Origin: Candidatus Poribacteria bacterium
Lineage (GTDB): Bacteria > Poribacteria > WGA-4E > WGA-3G
DNA length: 64,000 nt
Assembly: GCA_022826805.1 (NCBI GenBank)
Contig: JAJDUH010000022.1
Location: forward strand, 26,657-90,656
Direction: 5' to 3'
A program made the position numbers and the translations under genes. How positions within the stretch are numbered: position 1 is the stretch's first letter; every line of letters begins with the position of its first letter. The notes below the pieces were generated by a model. The model did no database searches and was not told where the DNA came from. It was given only the letters and a program-made list of their open reading frames with translations. Positions 31,376 to 40,015 of the stretch are shown one piece after another.

Positions 31376-32659
31376 TTGGAGGACAGTAAATCCTTAGCCG
31401 CATGGCAAAAATCACAACAATTCATCCCCGGTGGTGTTAACAGCCCTGTCCGAAATTTTAGTAAGGTCGGTAGCCACCCGCGTTTCATCGCCCGTGGTGC
31501 AGGCTCAAAAGTCTATGACATCGATGACAACGAATATATTGACTATGTCGCCTCTTGGGGACCTTTGGTTTTGGGACATGCGCATCCGAGCGTTGTAGAG
31601 GCTGTCAGTTCGGCAGCGACGAATGGCACAAGTTTTGGCGCGCCGACGACATTGGAAACGGAACTCGCTGAAACTATTGTCAATGCAGTGCCATCAATTG
31701 AGCAGGTACGACTCGTCAATTCCGGCACAGAAGCCACAATGACCGCAATTCGCGTCGCGCGTGGGTACACAGGACGCGATAAAATCATTAAAATTGACGG
31801 ATGCTATCATGGGCATGTGGACTACCTCTTGGCAAAAGCAGGTTCTGGCGTCGCAACGTTCGGGCTTTCTGATAGTGGCGGCGTACCAGAGGATTTCGCA
31901 CGCAACACGCTCACTGTGCCCTTTAACAATCCCGATGCTGTTCGCGAGACGATAGCAGCCAATCCGGACGAAATTGCCTGTCTCATTCTCGAGCCTATTA
32001 TGGGCAATATGGGCATCATTCCACCTCAAGACGGCTACCTTGAGGAACTTCGTGAGATTACTGAGGCACACGGTATTGTGCTCATTTTTGATGAAGTCAT
32101 CACCGGATTTCGAGTGGCTTATGGTGGTGCCCAGTCTTACTACAACGTCACGCCAGACATGACCTGTTTAGGGAAGATTATTGGTGGAGGGTTGCCTGTT
32201 GGGGCTTACGGCGGAAAACGGGACATTATGCGGTGTGTTGCGCCTGAAGGTGATGTCTATCAGGCAGGAACGCTTTCCGGGAATCCTTTAGCCGTTACGG
32301 CAGGTATAACGACGCTCAAATGCCTCGCTGAACCGGGCGTCTACACACAGCTCGAAAACGCTGCTGCTGCCCTCGCAGATGGACTCGCCGAGGCCACCCA
32401 AAGGCACGGCATTGATGCGTGGCACAGCCGCGTCGGCTCAATGTTGATGCTCTACTTCACGCCAGAAACTGTCACTAATGCCGATGGTGCCCGAACAGCG
32501 GATACTGAACGCTTTCAACAATACTTCTGGGGACTCATAGAGCGGGGGATCTATGTCGCACCTTCTCAATTTGAGGCAGGATTTGTCTCTTTAGTCCATT
32601 CCGGAGAGGATATCAACAAAACCGTTCAAGCCGCAACACAGGTATTGGCTGATCTCTAA
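31376..32659 (+). CDS. hemL: Glutamate-1-semialdehyde 2,1-aminomutase
   Basis: FIPGGVNSPVRNFSKVG, YIDYVASWGPLVLGHAHP, DEVITGFRVAYGGAQ, LGKIIGGGLPVGAYGG; TTG start after GGAGG. Confidence 0.96.
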   Translation: MEDSKSLAAWQKSQQFIPGGVNSPVRNFSKVGSHPRFIARGAGSKVYDIDDNEYIDYVASWGPLVLGHAHPSVVEAVSSAATNGTSFGAPTTLETELAETIVNAVPSIEQVRLVNSGTEATMTAIRVARGYTGRDKIIKIDGCYHGHVDYLLAKAGSGVATFGLSDSGGVPEDFARNTLTVPFNNPDAVRETIAANPDEIACLILEPIMGNMGIIPPQDGYLEELREITEAHGIVLIFDEVITGFRVAYGGAQSYYNVTPDMTCLGKIIGGGLPVGAYGGKRDIMRCVAPEGDVYQAGTLSGNPLAVTAGITTLKCLAEPGVYTQLENAAAALADGLAEATQRHGIDAWHSRVGSMLMLYFTPETVTNADGARTADTERFQQYFWGLIERGIYVAPSQFEAGFVSLVHSGEDINKTVQAATQVLADL

Positions 32660-32704
32660 ATGAAACAGTAGGTGCGGTTTCTAACCACACTTTGGGAGAA
32701 CGGA

Positions 32705-33685
32705 ATGTCGAGTTTTGATCAAATTGTTCAATTGATTGCTGATGATCTCGGTGCCGTTGAGGCGAAGCTTACTGAAAACACCGCCAGTGAATACAGTTTC
32801 GTTGACATGGCTGTCCAGCATGTCGTGGAAGGCGGTGGTAAACGTCTCCGCCCTATTCTGGTTGTCCTTTCTGCCAAAGTCTGTGGGTATGAAGGCAAAG
32901 ACACGCATACGCTCGCTGCTGTTGTTGAGCTCATCCATGTCGCATCACTTGTTCACGACGATGTACTCGACGAAGCTGCCATCCGTCGTGGACGCGAAAC
33001 TTTACACGCAAAGTGGGGCAATAAAGTCGCAGTCCTCGTTGGAGACTACTTACATGCTCGTGTTCTCTCTATGCTCGTAGCCCGTCGCGCCGATGATCCA
33101 GCCATGGCAATCCTCGCTGATACGACACAAGCCATGTGCGAAGGTGAAGTCATACATGCATACAAAAGTGGCGACTTTGACATCTCCGAAGCCGAATACC
33201 TCAAAATTATCAGTTTCAAAACCGGTAAACTGATTACTGCCTCCTGTACTCTCGGGGCACATCTCGGTACAACGGATCCACAGCAGATTGAAGCACTTAC
33301 CATCTATGGACAACAAATTGGAACTGCTTTCCAAATTGTCGATGACGTACTCGATTTCACGGAAAATCCAGATAAATTAGGAAAAAATGCGTTCGGCGAT
33401 CTCCGTGAAGGAAAACTCACTTTTCCAATTATTTATGCACGAAGTGTTTGTCATGACGATGAAAAACAGATGCTTGAGAAGGTACTGGATCCGAATACAG
33501 ATGAAACAGAGGCAATCGCCTTTGTGGAATCCCTATTCCAGCGGTATGGTGTCGAAGTCCATTGTCTGACAGTCGCACAACACTACGCTGATCGTGCCAA
33601 GGCAGCATTGGCAATCCTACCGCAGACCGATGCTTGTCTCGCACTGCAACAACTCGCAGATTACGTCGTTTCACGAGACTCATGA
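32705..33685 (+). CDS. Polyprenyl diphosphate synthase (octaprenyl/heptaprenyl type)
   Basis: EGGGKRLRPILVVLSA, LVHDDVLDEAAIRRGRETLH, GTAFQIVDDVLDF; ORF opens at 32672. Confidence 0.93.
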   Translation: MSSFDQIVQLIADDLGAVEAKLTENTASEYSFVDMAVQHVVEGGGKRLRPILVVLSAKVCGYEGKDTHTLAAVVELIHVASLVHDDVLDEAAIRRGRETLHAKWGNKVAVLVGDYLHARVLSMLVARRADDPAMAILADTTQAMCEGEVIHAYKSGDFDISEAEYLKIISFKTGKLITASCTLGAHLGTTDPQQIEALTIYGQQIGTAFQIVDDVLDFTENPDKLGKNAFGDLREGKLTFPIIYARSVCHDDEKQMLEKVLDPNTDETEAIAFVESLFQRYGVEVHCLTVAQHYADRAKAALAILPQTDACLALQQLADYVVSRDS

Positions 33686-33694
33686 AGAATAACA

Positions 33695-33797
33695 CGTAGG
33701 TTGGGTTGAGCGGAGCATAAAGAACCAAACGTTCATAGCGCAGAAAACTTCGCATTTTCAAGCGGCTTGATACCCTAAGATTTTAGCGAAACCCAAC
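33695..33797 (+). repeat. CGTAGGTTGGGTTGAGCGGAG...AGCGAAACCCAAC element, copy D
   Basis: Same termini as copies A-C. Confidence 0.65.
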
Positions 33798-33867
33798 AAA
33801 CCAAACGCTGTGGATTATCGGTTACCAGTTAAAAAGAGTTTTGGTTAACCAAAGCACCTTGATCGGT

Positions 33868-33914
33868 TAGTTAACTAACAATTAACAACTAAAAACCGAT
33901 AACTGAAAACCAAT
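33868..33914. repeat. Period-7 AACTRAN repeat array
   Basis: tagttaactaacaattaacaactaaaaaccgataactgaaaacc. Confidence 0.65.
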
Positions 33915-33917
33915 CAA

Positions 33918-35078
33918 ATGTTTTATCCTGCCTATATAAACCTTCAGGATCGGAAATGCCTCGTTGTCGGCGGTGGTACTGTTGCCGAACGAAAAGTTGT
34001 CGCTATGCTCCTCAGCGGCGGTAATGTCACGCTGATTAGTCCGGACGCAACAGAATTGCTAACTTTCCTCGCACATATCGGCACAATTCACTGGCACAAA
34101 CGTCAGTTGAAGGCAGGTGATACCAACGGCTACTTTCTCGTCTGTGCTGCGACCGATTTTAAAGATATTAACTCCGCTGTCTTCGCAGAAGCACACGAAA
34201 AGAACAAAATTCGCTTAGTCAATGTTGTCGATGTTATTCCGCAATGCACCTTCGCTGCTGCTTCCGTTGTAACCAATGGTGAGCTCATGCTCAGTATTTC
34301 TACGAGTGGTAAGAGTCCCGCGACGAGTCGCCGTATTCGTGAATATTTTGAGAAATTACTAAACACAACTTCGTTATACACACTCGGCTATGAGGCTGGA
34401 AAACCGGTGCCTATTGAGAATCAAGAACTCCCTTATCCTGTCTATCTCTTGTTGGAAAATCGCAACTGTTTTGTCTTATATAAACAGAAAACACCAGAGA
34501 TTGAACATCGCATCTCACTGTTACAACAGTGCGGTGCCTCCGTTTTATGTATGGCACCCGACGCAATAAAATCCCATCATCTTGATAATGCATTTCTTGT
34601 GATTACAAACGAATCCTCTGCTGTAGGTATGTATTGTGAAGAGAAGAGGGGCTTCATTCGGGAATACCTTAACGAACCCAATACCGGGACCTATTTCACG
34701 CCGCATCTCATAGTAGATGACAATCTCATAATTAGTGTCGCTGCTCGCAGCATCGCGGGTACTGAGAAGGCAGAACGTCTCCGAAAGAAACTGGCGAACC
34801 AGTTTGAAAACAACGGCTATGGGGCATTTATCGAATTCCTCGGGGCGCACCGTTCTGCGATTCTTAGGTCTTTTTCGACTTCAAAAAAGCGCGCTGACTT
34901 TTTTGAGACGCTTATTGATAATGTTGAAGTGAATGGTTCGCAACCGCAGAGGTGTTGTCTTCGTCTTACAGACCCTGGATGTGCTGCTGAATGCCTTTTC
35001 AACTGGGTTCGGGGGGACAGGTTGGAGTGTGCCAATACCTACACCTCAAACCTGTTGGACGTACATTCTGATAACTGA
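33918..35078 (+). CDS. Precorrin-2 dehydrogenase/sirohydrochlorin ferrochelatase (Met8)-like protein with a second, degenerate Met8-like half
   Basis: N-half FYPAYINLQDRKCLVVGGGTVAERKVVAMLLSGGNVTLISPD...ISTSGKSPATSRRIREYFEKL; C-half PYPVYLLLENRNCFVLYKQKTPEIEHRISLLQQCGASVLCMAPD...ISVAARSIAGTEKAERLRKKLANQF. Confidence 0.85.
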   Translation: MFYPAYINLQDRKCLVVGGGTVAERKVVAMLLSGGNVTLISPDATELLTFLAHIGTIHWHKRQLKAGDTNGYFLVCAATDFKDINSAVFAEAHEKNKIRLVNVVDVIPQCTFAAASVVTNGELMLSISTSGKSPATSRRIREYFEKLLNTTSLYTLGYEAGKPVPIENQELPYPVYLLLENRNCFVLYKQKTPEIEHRISLLQQCGASVLCMAPDAIKSHHLDNAFLVITNESSAVGMYCEEKRGFIREYLNEPNTGTYFTPHLIVDDNLIISVAARSIAGTEKAERLRKKLANQFENNGYGAFIEFLGAHRSAILRSFSTSKKRADFFETLIDNVEVNGSQPQRCCLRLTDPGCAAECLFNWVRGDRLECANTYTSNLLDVHSDN

Positions 35079-35090
35079 TAACTGACAACT
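35069..35090. repeat. Period-7 AACTGAN repeat, overlapping the stop of the Met8-like gene
   Basis: tgataactgataactgacaact. Confidence 0.65.
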
Positions 35091-35096
35091 ATTCCT

Positions 35097-35939
35097 ATGA
35101 TAAATTTTCTATTTCTTGTCACCCTTTTAATATACTTAGCAGCAAGTATTTTTCATACGCTTTCGCTGGCTATAGGGAGTCGTGCTGAAGGATCAGTAAT
35201 TCGTCCAACGATTGAGCGTATCGCTTTTTGGAGCACTATCGTCGGTTTTGCGTTTCTGACCTTATTTATCGCACTCTGGTGGCTACAGCAAGGGCATTTT
35301 CCAATGACGCACTGGACCGATTCCACCGCGTTTTTTGCGTGGTCAATCACGCTGATTTATCTACTCATTGTGCGTTTGACGCATCTCCGTACACTTGGCA
35401 GTTTCGTCATGCCCGTTGCATTCATTGCGATACTCATCTCATATAGTTTTGCAACGCACACCGCTGCGCTTCCAGAGCCCTTACAAAACTATTGGCTTCT
35501 GGCACATACCACACTCATTTTTCTCGCTTATGCCGCATTCATCGCCGCGTTCGGATTTGGATTGATGTATCTGATAGAGGAACGGAAAATTCGCAGAAAG
35601 ACAAACGCACTCCTTGACAATCTCCTGCCCTCTCTCGGTGTTTCCGATGAACTTGGATATCGTTGTACGATCCTGGGTGTGATTCTGCTCACGATGGGAG
35701 TTATTGTTGGGAGTCTCTGGACCCAATATATTCGGGATGTGCCTTGGAGATGGCTTGATGCGAAGGTGATCTCCACCTTTGTGACGTTGTTTATCTATGT
35801 TGCCCAAATTGGGATCCGCCAATTTTGGGGGTGGCACGGACGCAGAGCAGCGTATGCCGCAATTGTTGGCTTTGTTGCTGTCCTCTGTACCTATGTTGGC
35901 GTAGACCTATTTTTAGACAGCATGCACACATACCGCTAA
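35097..35939 (+). CDS. Cytochrome c biogenesis CcsA/HemX-like membrane protein
   Basis: Multi-TM; LLAHTTLIFLAYAAFIAAFGFGLMYLIEERKIR; position immediately upstream of hemA. Confidence 0.85.
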   Translation: MINFLFLVTLLIYLAASIFHTLSLAIGSRAEGSVIRPTIERIAFWSTIVGFAFLTLFIALWWLQQGHFPMTHWTDSTAFFAWSITLIYLLIVRLTHLRTLGSFVMPVAFIAILISYSFATHTAALPEPLQNYWLLAHTTLIFLAYAAFIAAFGFGLMYLIEERKIRRKTNALLDNLLPSLGVSDELGYRCTILGVILLTMGVIVGSLWTQYIRDVPWRWLDAKVISTFVTLFIYVAQIGIRQFWGWHGRRAAYAAIVGFVAVLCTYVGVDLFLDSMHTYR

Positions 35940-35968
35940 GGATGTTGGCAACAGAGGGGCTTCTAAAT

Positions 35969-35997
35969 TTGACACAACCTAAAATATGTGATATAAT
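35969..35997 (+). promoter_or_regulatory. Consensus sigma70-like promoter for hemA
   Basis: TTGACA (35969-35974), 17 bp spacer, TATAAT (35992-35997). Confidence 0.7.
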
Positions 35998-36045
35998 TTA
36001 CCCAATGCACGTGTGTTCACCTTTTTCAAATTCTCTTGAGGAAAA

Positions 36046-37347
36046 ATGAACCAGATTGTCTCCGTCGGAACCAGCCATCATGTTGCTCCCATTGAATTCA
36101 GGGAAAAATTGGCGTTTTCCGAAGAACAACTTATTGAATTCCTCCAGCGTTTGCGTGAATCTGATCAGGTTCAAGAGGCAGTGATTCTCTCCACTTGTAA
36201 CAGGGTAGAAGTTTATGCACTTGCACATTCAGTGCAAAATGCCGACGCAGCTGCCAAAATGTTGGTCGAATGCCTCGCTCGCTACCATCAGATCGGCGTG
36301 GATTCACTCAAGAAATGGTGTTATCTCCACCGTAACTTGGAGACGATCCAGCATCTCTTCAGAGTGACATCGAGTCTTGATTCCATGGTAGTTGGTGAAT
36401 CCCAAATACTGGGTCAAGTTAAAACCGCTTACGATCTGTCGCGTTCAGCAGGCGGCGTGGGGGTTGTTCTCAATCGGCTTTTCACCAAGGCTTTCAGTGT
36501 CGGCAAACGTATCCGCTCCGAGACAACAATCACTACTGGTGCTGTCTCTATTAGTTACGCTGCTGTTGAACTCGCCAAAAAGATTTTCAATACACTTCAG
36601 GGCAAGACTGTCGCCATTATCGGGGCTGGTGAAATGAGCGAACTTACCGCAAAGCATCTCGTCGCAAATGGTGCCTCCAACGTCCTCGTCGCAAATCGTA
36701 CTTACGAACGTGCTGTCAAAATCGCCGAGAAGTTTAACGGAACTCCTCTCCCTTATAATAGCGATCTCGATTTCCTCATTGATGCCGACATTGTCATCAG
36801 TTCTACGAATGCTCCCGACTACCTCATCAAACGGCAGCCTCTCATTGACATCATGCGCAAACGTAAGCACCGATATATGTTCTTCATTGACATTGCTGTT
36901 CCACGGGATATTGACCCGGACGTAAGTAAAATTGACAACGCTTTCCTCTACAATATTGATGATCTTGAAGCGGTTGTCGCCTCCAACCTCAAAGATAGGC
37001 AACACGAAGCAGTCCGAGCAGAACAGATCGTCTCCGAAGAAGCCAAGCGGTTCTACAACCAATTACAAACCTTTCAGGTCAATCCTACAATTAAAGCACT
37101 CCATCAGCAGTTTCAACAGATAGCCGACACCGAATTGCAGGCGTGTTTCTACAAAGCAACACTCTCCGATCAGCAGGAAGCTGCCATTACTTCCATGACG
37201 CAGGCAATTGTCAAAAAATTGCTTCACCATCCTATGCAGAATCTCCGCGGCGCCGTCAACGATGGTAGTATTGACCACGCACAATATGTCGAAGCATTAC
37301 AGGAATTGTTTGCACTGGATGTTAACGATGATAATTCGGGAGTGTAA
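36046..37347 (+). CDS. hemA: Glutamyl-tRNA reductase
   Basis: VSVGTSHHVAPIEFREKLAF, ILSTCNRVEVYA, VGESQILGQVKTAYDLS, GAGEMSELTAKHL. Confidence 0.97.
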   Translation: MNQIVSVGTSHHVAPIEFREKLAFSEEQLIEFLQRLRESDQVQEAVILSTCNRVEVYALAHSVQNADAAAKMLVECLARYHQIGVDSLKKWCYLHRNLETIQHLFRVTSSLDSMVVGESQILGQVKTAYDLSRSAGGVGVVLNRLFTKAFSVGKRIRSETTITTGAVSISYAAVELAKKIFNTLQGKTVAIIGAGEMSELTAKHLVANGASNVLVANRTYERAVKIAEKFNGTPLPYNSDLDFLIDADIVISSTNAPDYLIKRQPLIDIMRKRKHRYMFFIDIAVPRDIDPDVSKIDNAFLYNIDDLEAVVASNLKDRQHEAVRAEQIVSEEAKRFYNQLQTFQVNPTIKALHQQFQQIADTELQACFYKATLSDQQEAAITSMTQAIVKKLLHHPMQNLRGAVNDGSIDHAQYVEALQELFALDVNDDNSGV

Positions 37348-37388
37348 AAAACCTCTCTATGCGCCCCTTTAAATCATAAGGAATTTTA

Positions 37389-38300
37389 ATGCACAACTCG
37401 CTCATAATCGGCACACGTGGTAGTCAACTCGCGCTCTGGCAGGCGGAGTTTGTTAAGAGGCAATTGGAGGGGCTTTTCCCGGAACTTGAAATTCACCTAA
37501 GAACCATCAAAACCACCGGGGACACCATTCAAGACCGTTCTCTCGTTGGACTCGGTAAGGGCGTTTTTACCAAAGAAATAGAGAACGCACTCTTAACAGG
37601 TGACATCGACCTCGCTGTCCATAGCTTAAAGGATCTTCCCACGGAATTGCCCAGTGGGCTCTGCATTGCCGCTATTCTGGAGCGAGAAGACCCGCGGGAC
37701 GTGCTTATCACTGCTACAGGGTTTCCTTTGGAAGATTTACTCGGTGGGGCAAAGATCGGTACTACGAGTCCACGTCGAAAAGCACAACTCCTTCACATGC
37801 GTCCGAATCTGAGGGTCGTTGATGTGCGAGGGAACATTGATACGCGGTTACGCAAACTTCGCGAAACTGACCTCGACGGCATTATTCTTGCCGCAGCCGG
37901 CATTAAGCGTCTCCTCGAACCGGAAATTATCACACAATATTTTGATACGGAACGGATGGTGCCTGCTGTCGGGCAGGGTGCCCTTGCGGTTGAGACACGG
38001 GAGGGGGATAGCACTGTTAAAACGCTGCTCGCACCTCTAAACGATTCTAAGACGATCGCTGAGGTTACTGCTGAAAGAACTGTGTTGGGAAGCCTTGGTG
38101 GTGGATGTCAAGTACCGGTTGGTGCTTATGCTTGGCATGTGGATGGTGAACTTTCACTTATCGCTGCTGTGTGCCATCCTGAGGGGATCCATCGTGTTGT
38201 AGAAATAGCCACTGGGTCACCAGACGCAGCAGAACACTTGGGTAGAATCGTAGCCGAAAAACTTCAAAATAGTGGGGCAACTGAATTGTTAAGATTATAG
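37389..38300 (+). CDS. hemC: Hydroxymethylbilane synthase
   Basis: IGTRGSQLALWQAEFVK, AVHSLKDLPTELPSGL, GTTSPRRKAQLL, GGGCQVPVGAYA. Confidence 0.97.
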   Translation: MHNSLIIGTRGSQLALWQAEFVKRQLEGLFPELEIHLRTIKTTGDTIQDRSLVGLGKGVFTKEIENALLTGDIDLAVHSLKDLPTELPSGLCIAAILEREDPRDVLITATGFPLEDLLGGAKIGTTSPRRKAQLLHMRPNLRVVDVRGNIDTRLRKLRETDLDGIILAAAGIKRLLEPEIITQYFDTERMVPAVGQGALAVETREGDSTVKTLLAPLNDSKTIAEVTAERTVLGSLGGGCQVPVGAYAWHVDGELSLIAAVCHPEGIHRVVEIATGSPDAAEHLGRIVAEKLQNSGATELLRL

Positions 38301-38310
38301 GTAGATTCTG

Positions 38311-39837
38311 ATGAACGCATCTCCAAACAAACCGAGCGGCGGTATCGTTTACATTGTGGGTGCAGGTCCCGGCGATCGAAAACTTATCACACTCAAGGGT
38401 GTAGAGTGTCTTCAACATGCTGATGTTGTCGTCTACGATCTACTACTCAACGATGCCCTACTCGAACATTGTCCCGCACACACCGAGAAAATCCGAGCAC
38501 CCGATCCAAGAATCCGAACAACGCGCCAGACTGAACTCAATCAATTACTTGTTGAACATGCGAAAGCTGGCAAAACTGTCGTTCGTCTCAAAGGCGGAGA
38601 CCCTTACATCTTTGGGAGAGGTGGTGAAGAAGCAGTTGCACTCACTGAAGCAAGCATCCCATTTGAGATAGTTCCAGGGATTACGTCCGCGATTGCCGCA
38701 TCCGCTTATGCAGGCATCCCAGTCACCCATCGCAACTATGCTTCGTCGGTAGCATTCGTTACGGGACATTCCGCTGCGTTGCGTCCCGATTCAAACATCA
38801 ATTGGGAAGGGCTCGCTACAGCGGTGGATACGCTTGTTGTCTACATGGGGGTTGCCCATCTCCGTCAAATCGCCGAACGGCTGATGACACACGGCAGAGA
38901 TCCACAGACGCCTGTTAGTTTAGTCCGCGTCGGAACGACACCACAGCAGCAAGTCGTTCAAGGCACCCTCGAAGATATTGTCCGAAAGGTGGAGGCAACT
39001 CAACTGAAAAGTCCTGCTGTTATCGTCATCGGTGAAGTCAACCGACTACGCCAGCAGCTCCAGTGGTTTGACACCAAGCCACTTTTTGGAAAACGGATTC
39101 TTGTTACACGCGCACGTGCGCAAGCGAGTGGATTCGCAGACCTCTTGGAAGCGAGGGGTGCCCAAGTTATCCAATTCCCTACTATAGAGATTCAACCGGT
39201 CGATGTTAACAGCGCGTATATAAACTCCGTAAATGAATACGATTGGATTGTCTTTACGAGTATTAATGCCGTGGAGATTTTCTATGAACGCTTACGAGAG
39301 AACGGGAAGGATGTACGAGCGTTCGGCACGAGTAAGATCTGTGCAGTTGGCCCAAAAACAGTTGAAGTGCTAAACCGTATCGGTATCCAGCCTGATTTTG
39401 TTCCATCACACTCCCGCGGAAGCACCATCGCCGCTGAAATAGGGGACGTCCGCGATAAGAAAATCCTCTTACCACGCGCTAAAATTGCCACTGCCGATCT
39501 ACCCAACGGTTTGAGCGAGAAGGGGGCACTCGTCGATGATGTTCCACTCTACGATACCGTCAAAGTAGCAAGCGGTGGCGATAAAAAGCGAGATGAAATC
39601 AGAGCCGACCTCTTGAATGGTGGAATTGATTTGGTCACGTTTACCAGTTCTTCAACGGTTACCAACTTCTTAGAGATGTTTTCCTCACACGCACCCGCAG
39701 TATTACTCGCTGATGTCAAAGTCGCCGTCATCGGTCCCACGACGCAAAAGACAGCAGTAGGATATGGCGTGCAAGTTGACGTGATTGCAAAAAACGCCTC
39801 TGTGGAGAGCCTTGTAGAAGCAATCCTTGAAGCATAA
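38311..39837 (+). CDS. cobA-hemD: Fused uroporphyrinogen-III C-methyltransferase / uroporphyrinogen-III synthase
   Basis: N-half VYIVGAGPGDRKLITLKGVECLQHADVVVYDLL, RLKGGDPYIFGRGGEE; C-half FGKRILVTRARAQASGFADLLEARGAQVIQFPTIEI (HemD). Confidence 0.95.
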   Translation: MNASPNKPSGGIVYIVGAGPGDRKLITLKGVECLQHADVVVYDLLLNDALLEHCPAHTEKIRAPDPRIRTTRQTELNQLLVEHAKAGKTVVRLKGGDPYIFGRGGEEAVALTEASIPFEIVPGITSAIAASAYAGIPVTHRNYASSVAFVTGHSAALRPDSNINWEGLATAVDTLVVYMGVAHLRQIAERLMTHGRDPQTPVSLVRVGTTPQQQVVQGTLEDIVRKVEATQLKSPAVIVIGEVNRLRQQLQWFDTKPLFGKRILVTRARAQASGFADLLEARGAQVIQFPTIEIQPVDVNSAYINSVNEYDWIVFTSINAVEIFYERLRENGKDVRAFGTSKICAVGPKTVEVLNRIGIQPDFVPSHSRGSTIAAEIGDVRDKKILLPRAKIATADLPNGLSEKGALVDDVPLYDTVKVASGGDKKRDEIRADLLNGGIDLVTFTSSSTVTNFLEMFSSHAPAVLLADVKVAVIGPTTQKTAVGYGVQVDVIAKNASVESLVEAILEA

Positions 39838-39880
39838 TTTGTGGTGTGAAATTCCCTGACTTCACCTACAATATAATGTT

Positions 39881-39983
39881 GGGCGAGGTCTCCGTGCCTC
39901 GTCCTTTGCTGCACTGCTGACGAGGTTAGGAAATTATGCTACGAAAGCATAATTTGTCTTAGCTTTACATTCCTCGCCAGTCG
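39881..39983. repeat. Compound hairpin region: GGCGAGG hairpin followed by a nested AAATTATGCT-ACGAA-AGCATAATTT module
   Basis: Inner stem-loop at 39931-39955, conserved tail gtcttagctttacatt, outer arms ctgacgagg/cctcgccag. Confidence 0.6.
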
Positions 39984-40015
39984 TCCCTAAACCGCTAAAT
40001 CTGTATCGTATCTAT

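Noticed and set aside
36445-37062. 205-aa minus-strand ORF inside hemA
   Set aside because: Antisense to a well-supported hemA; composition reflects codon bias of the sense gene, no recognisable domain.
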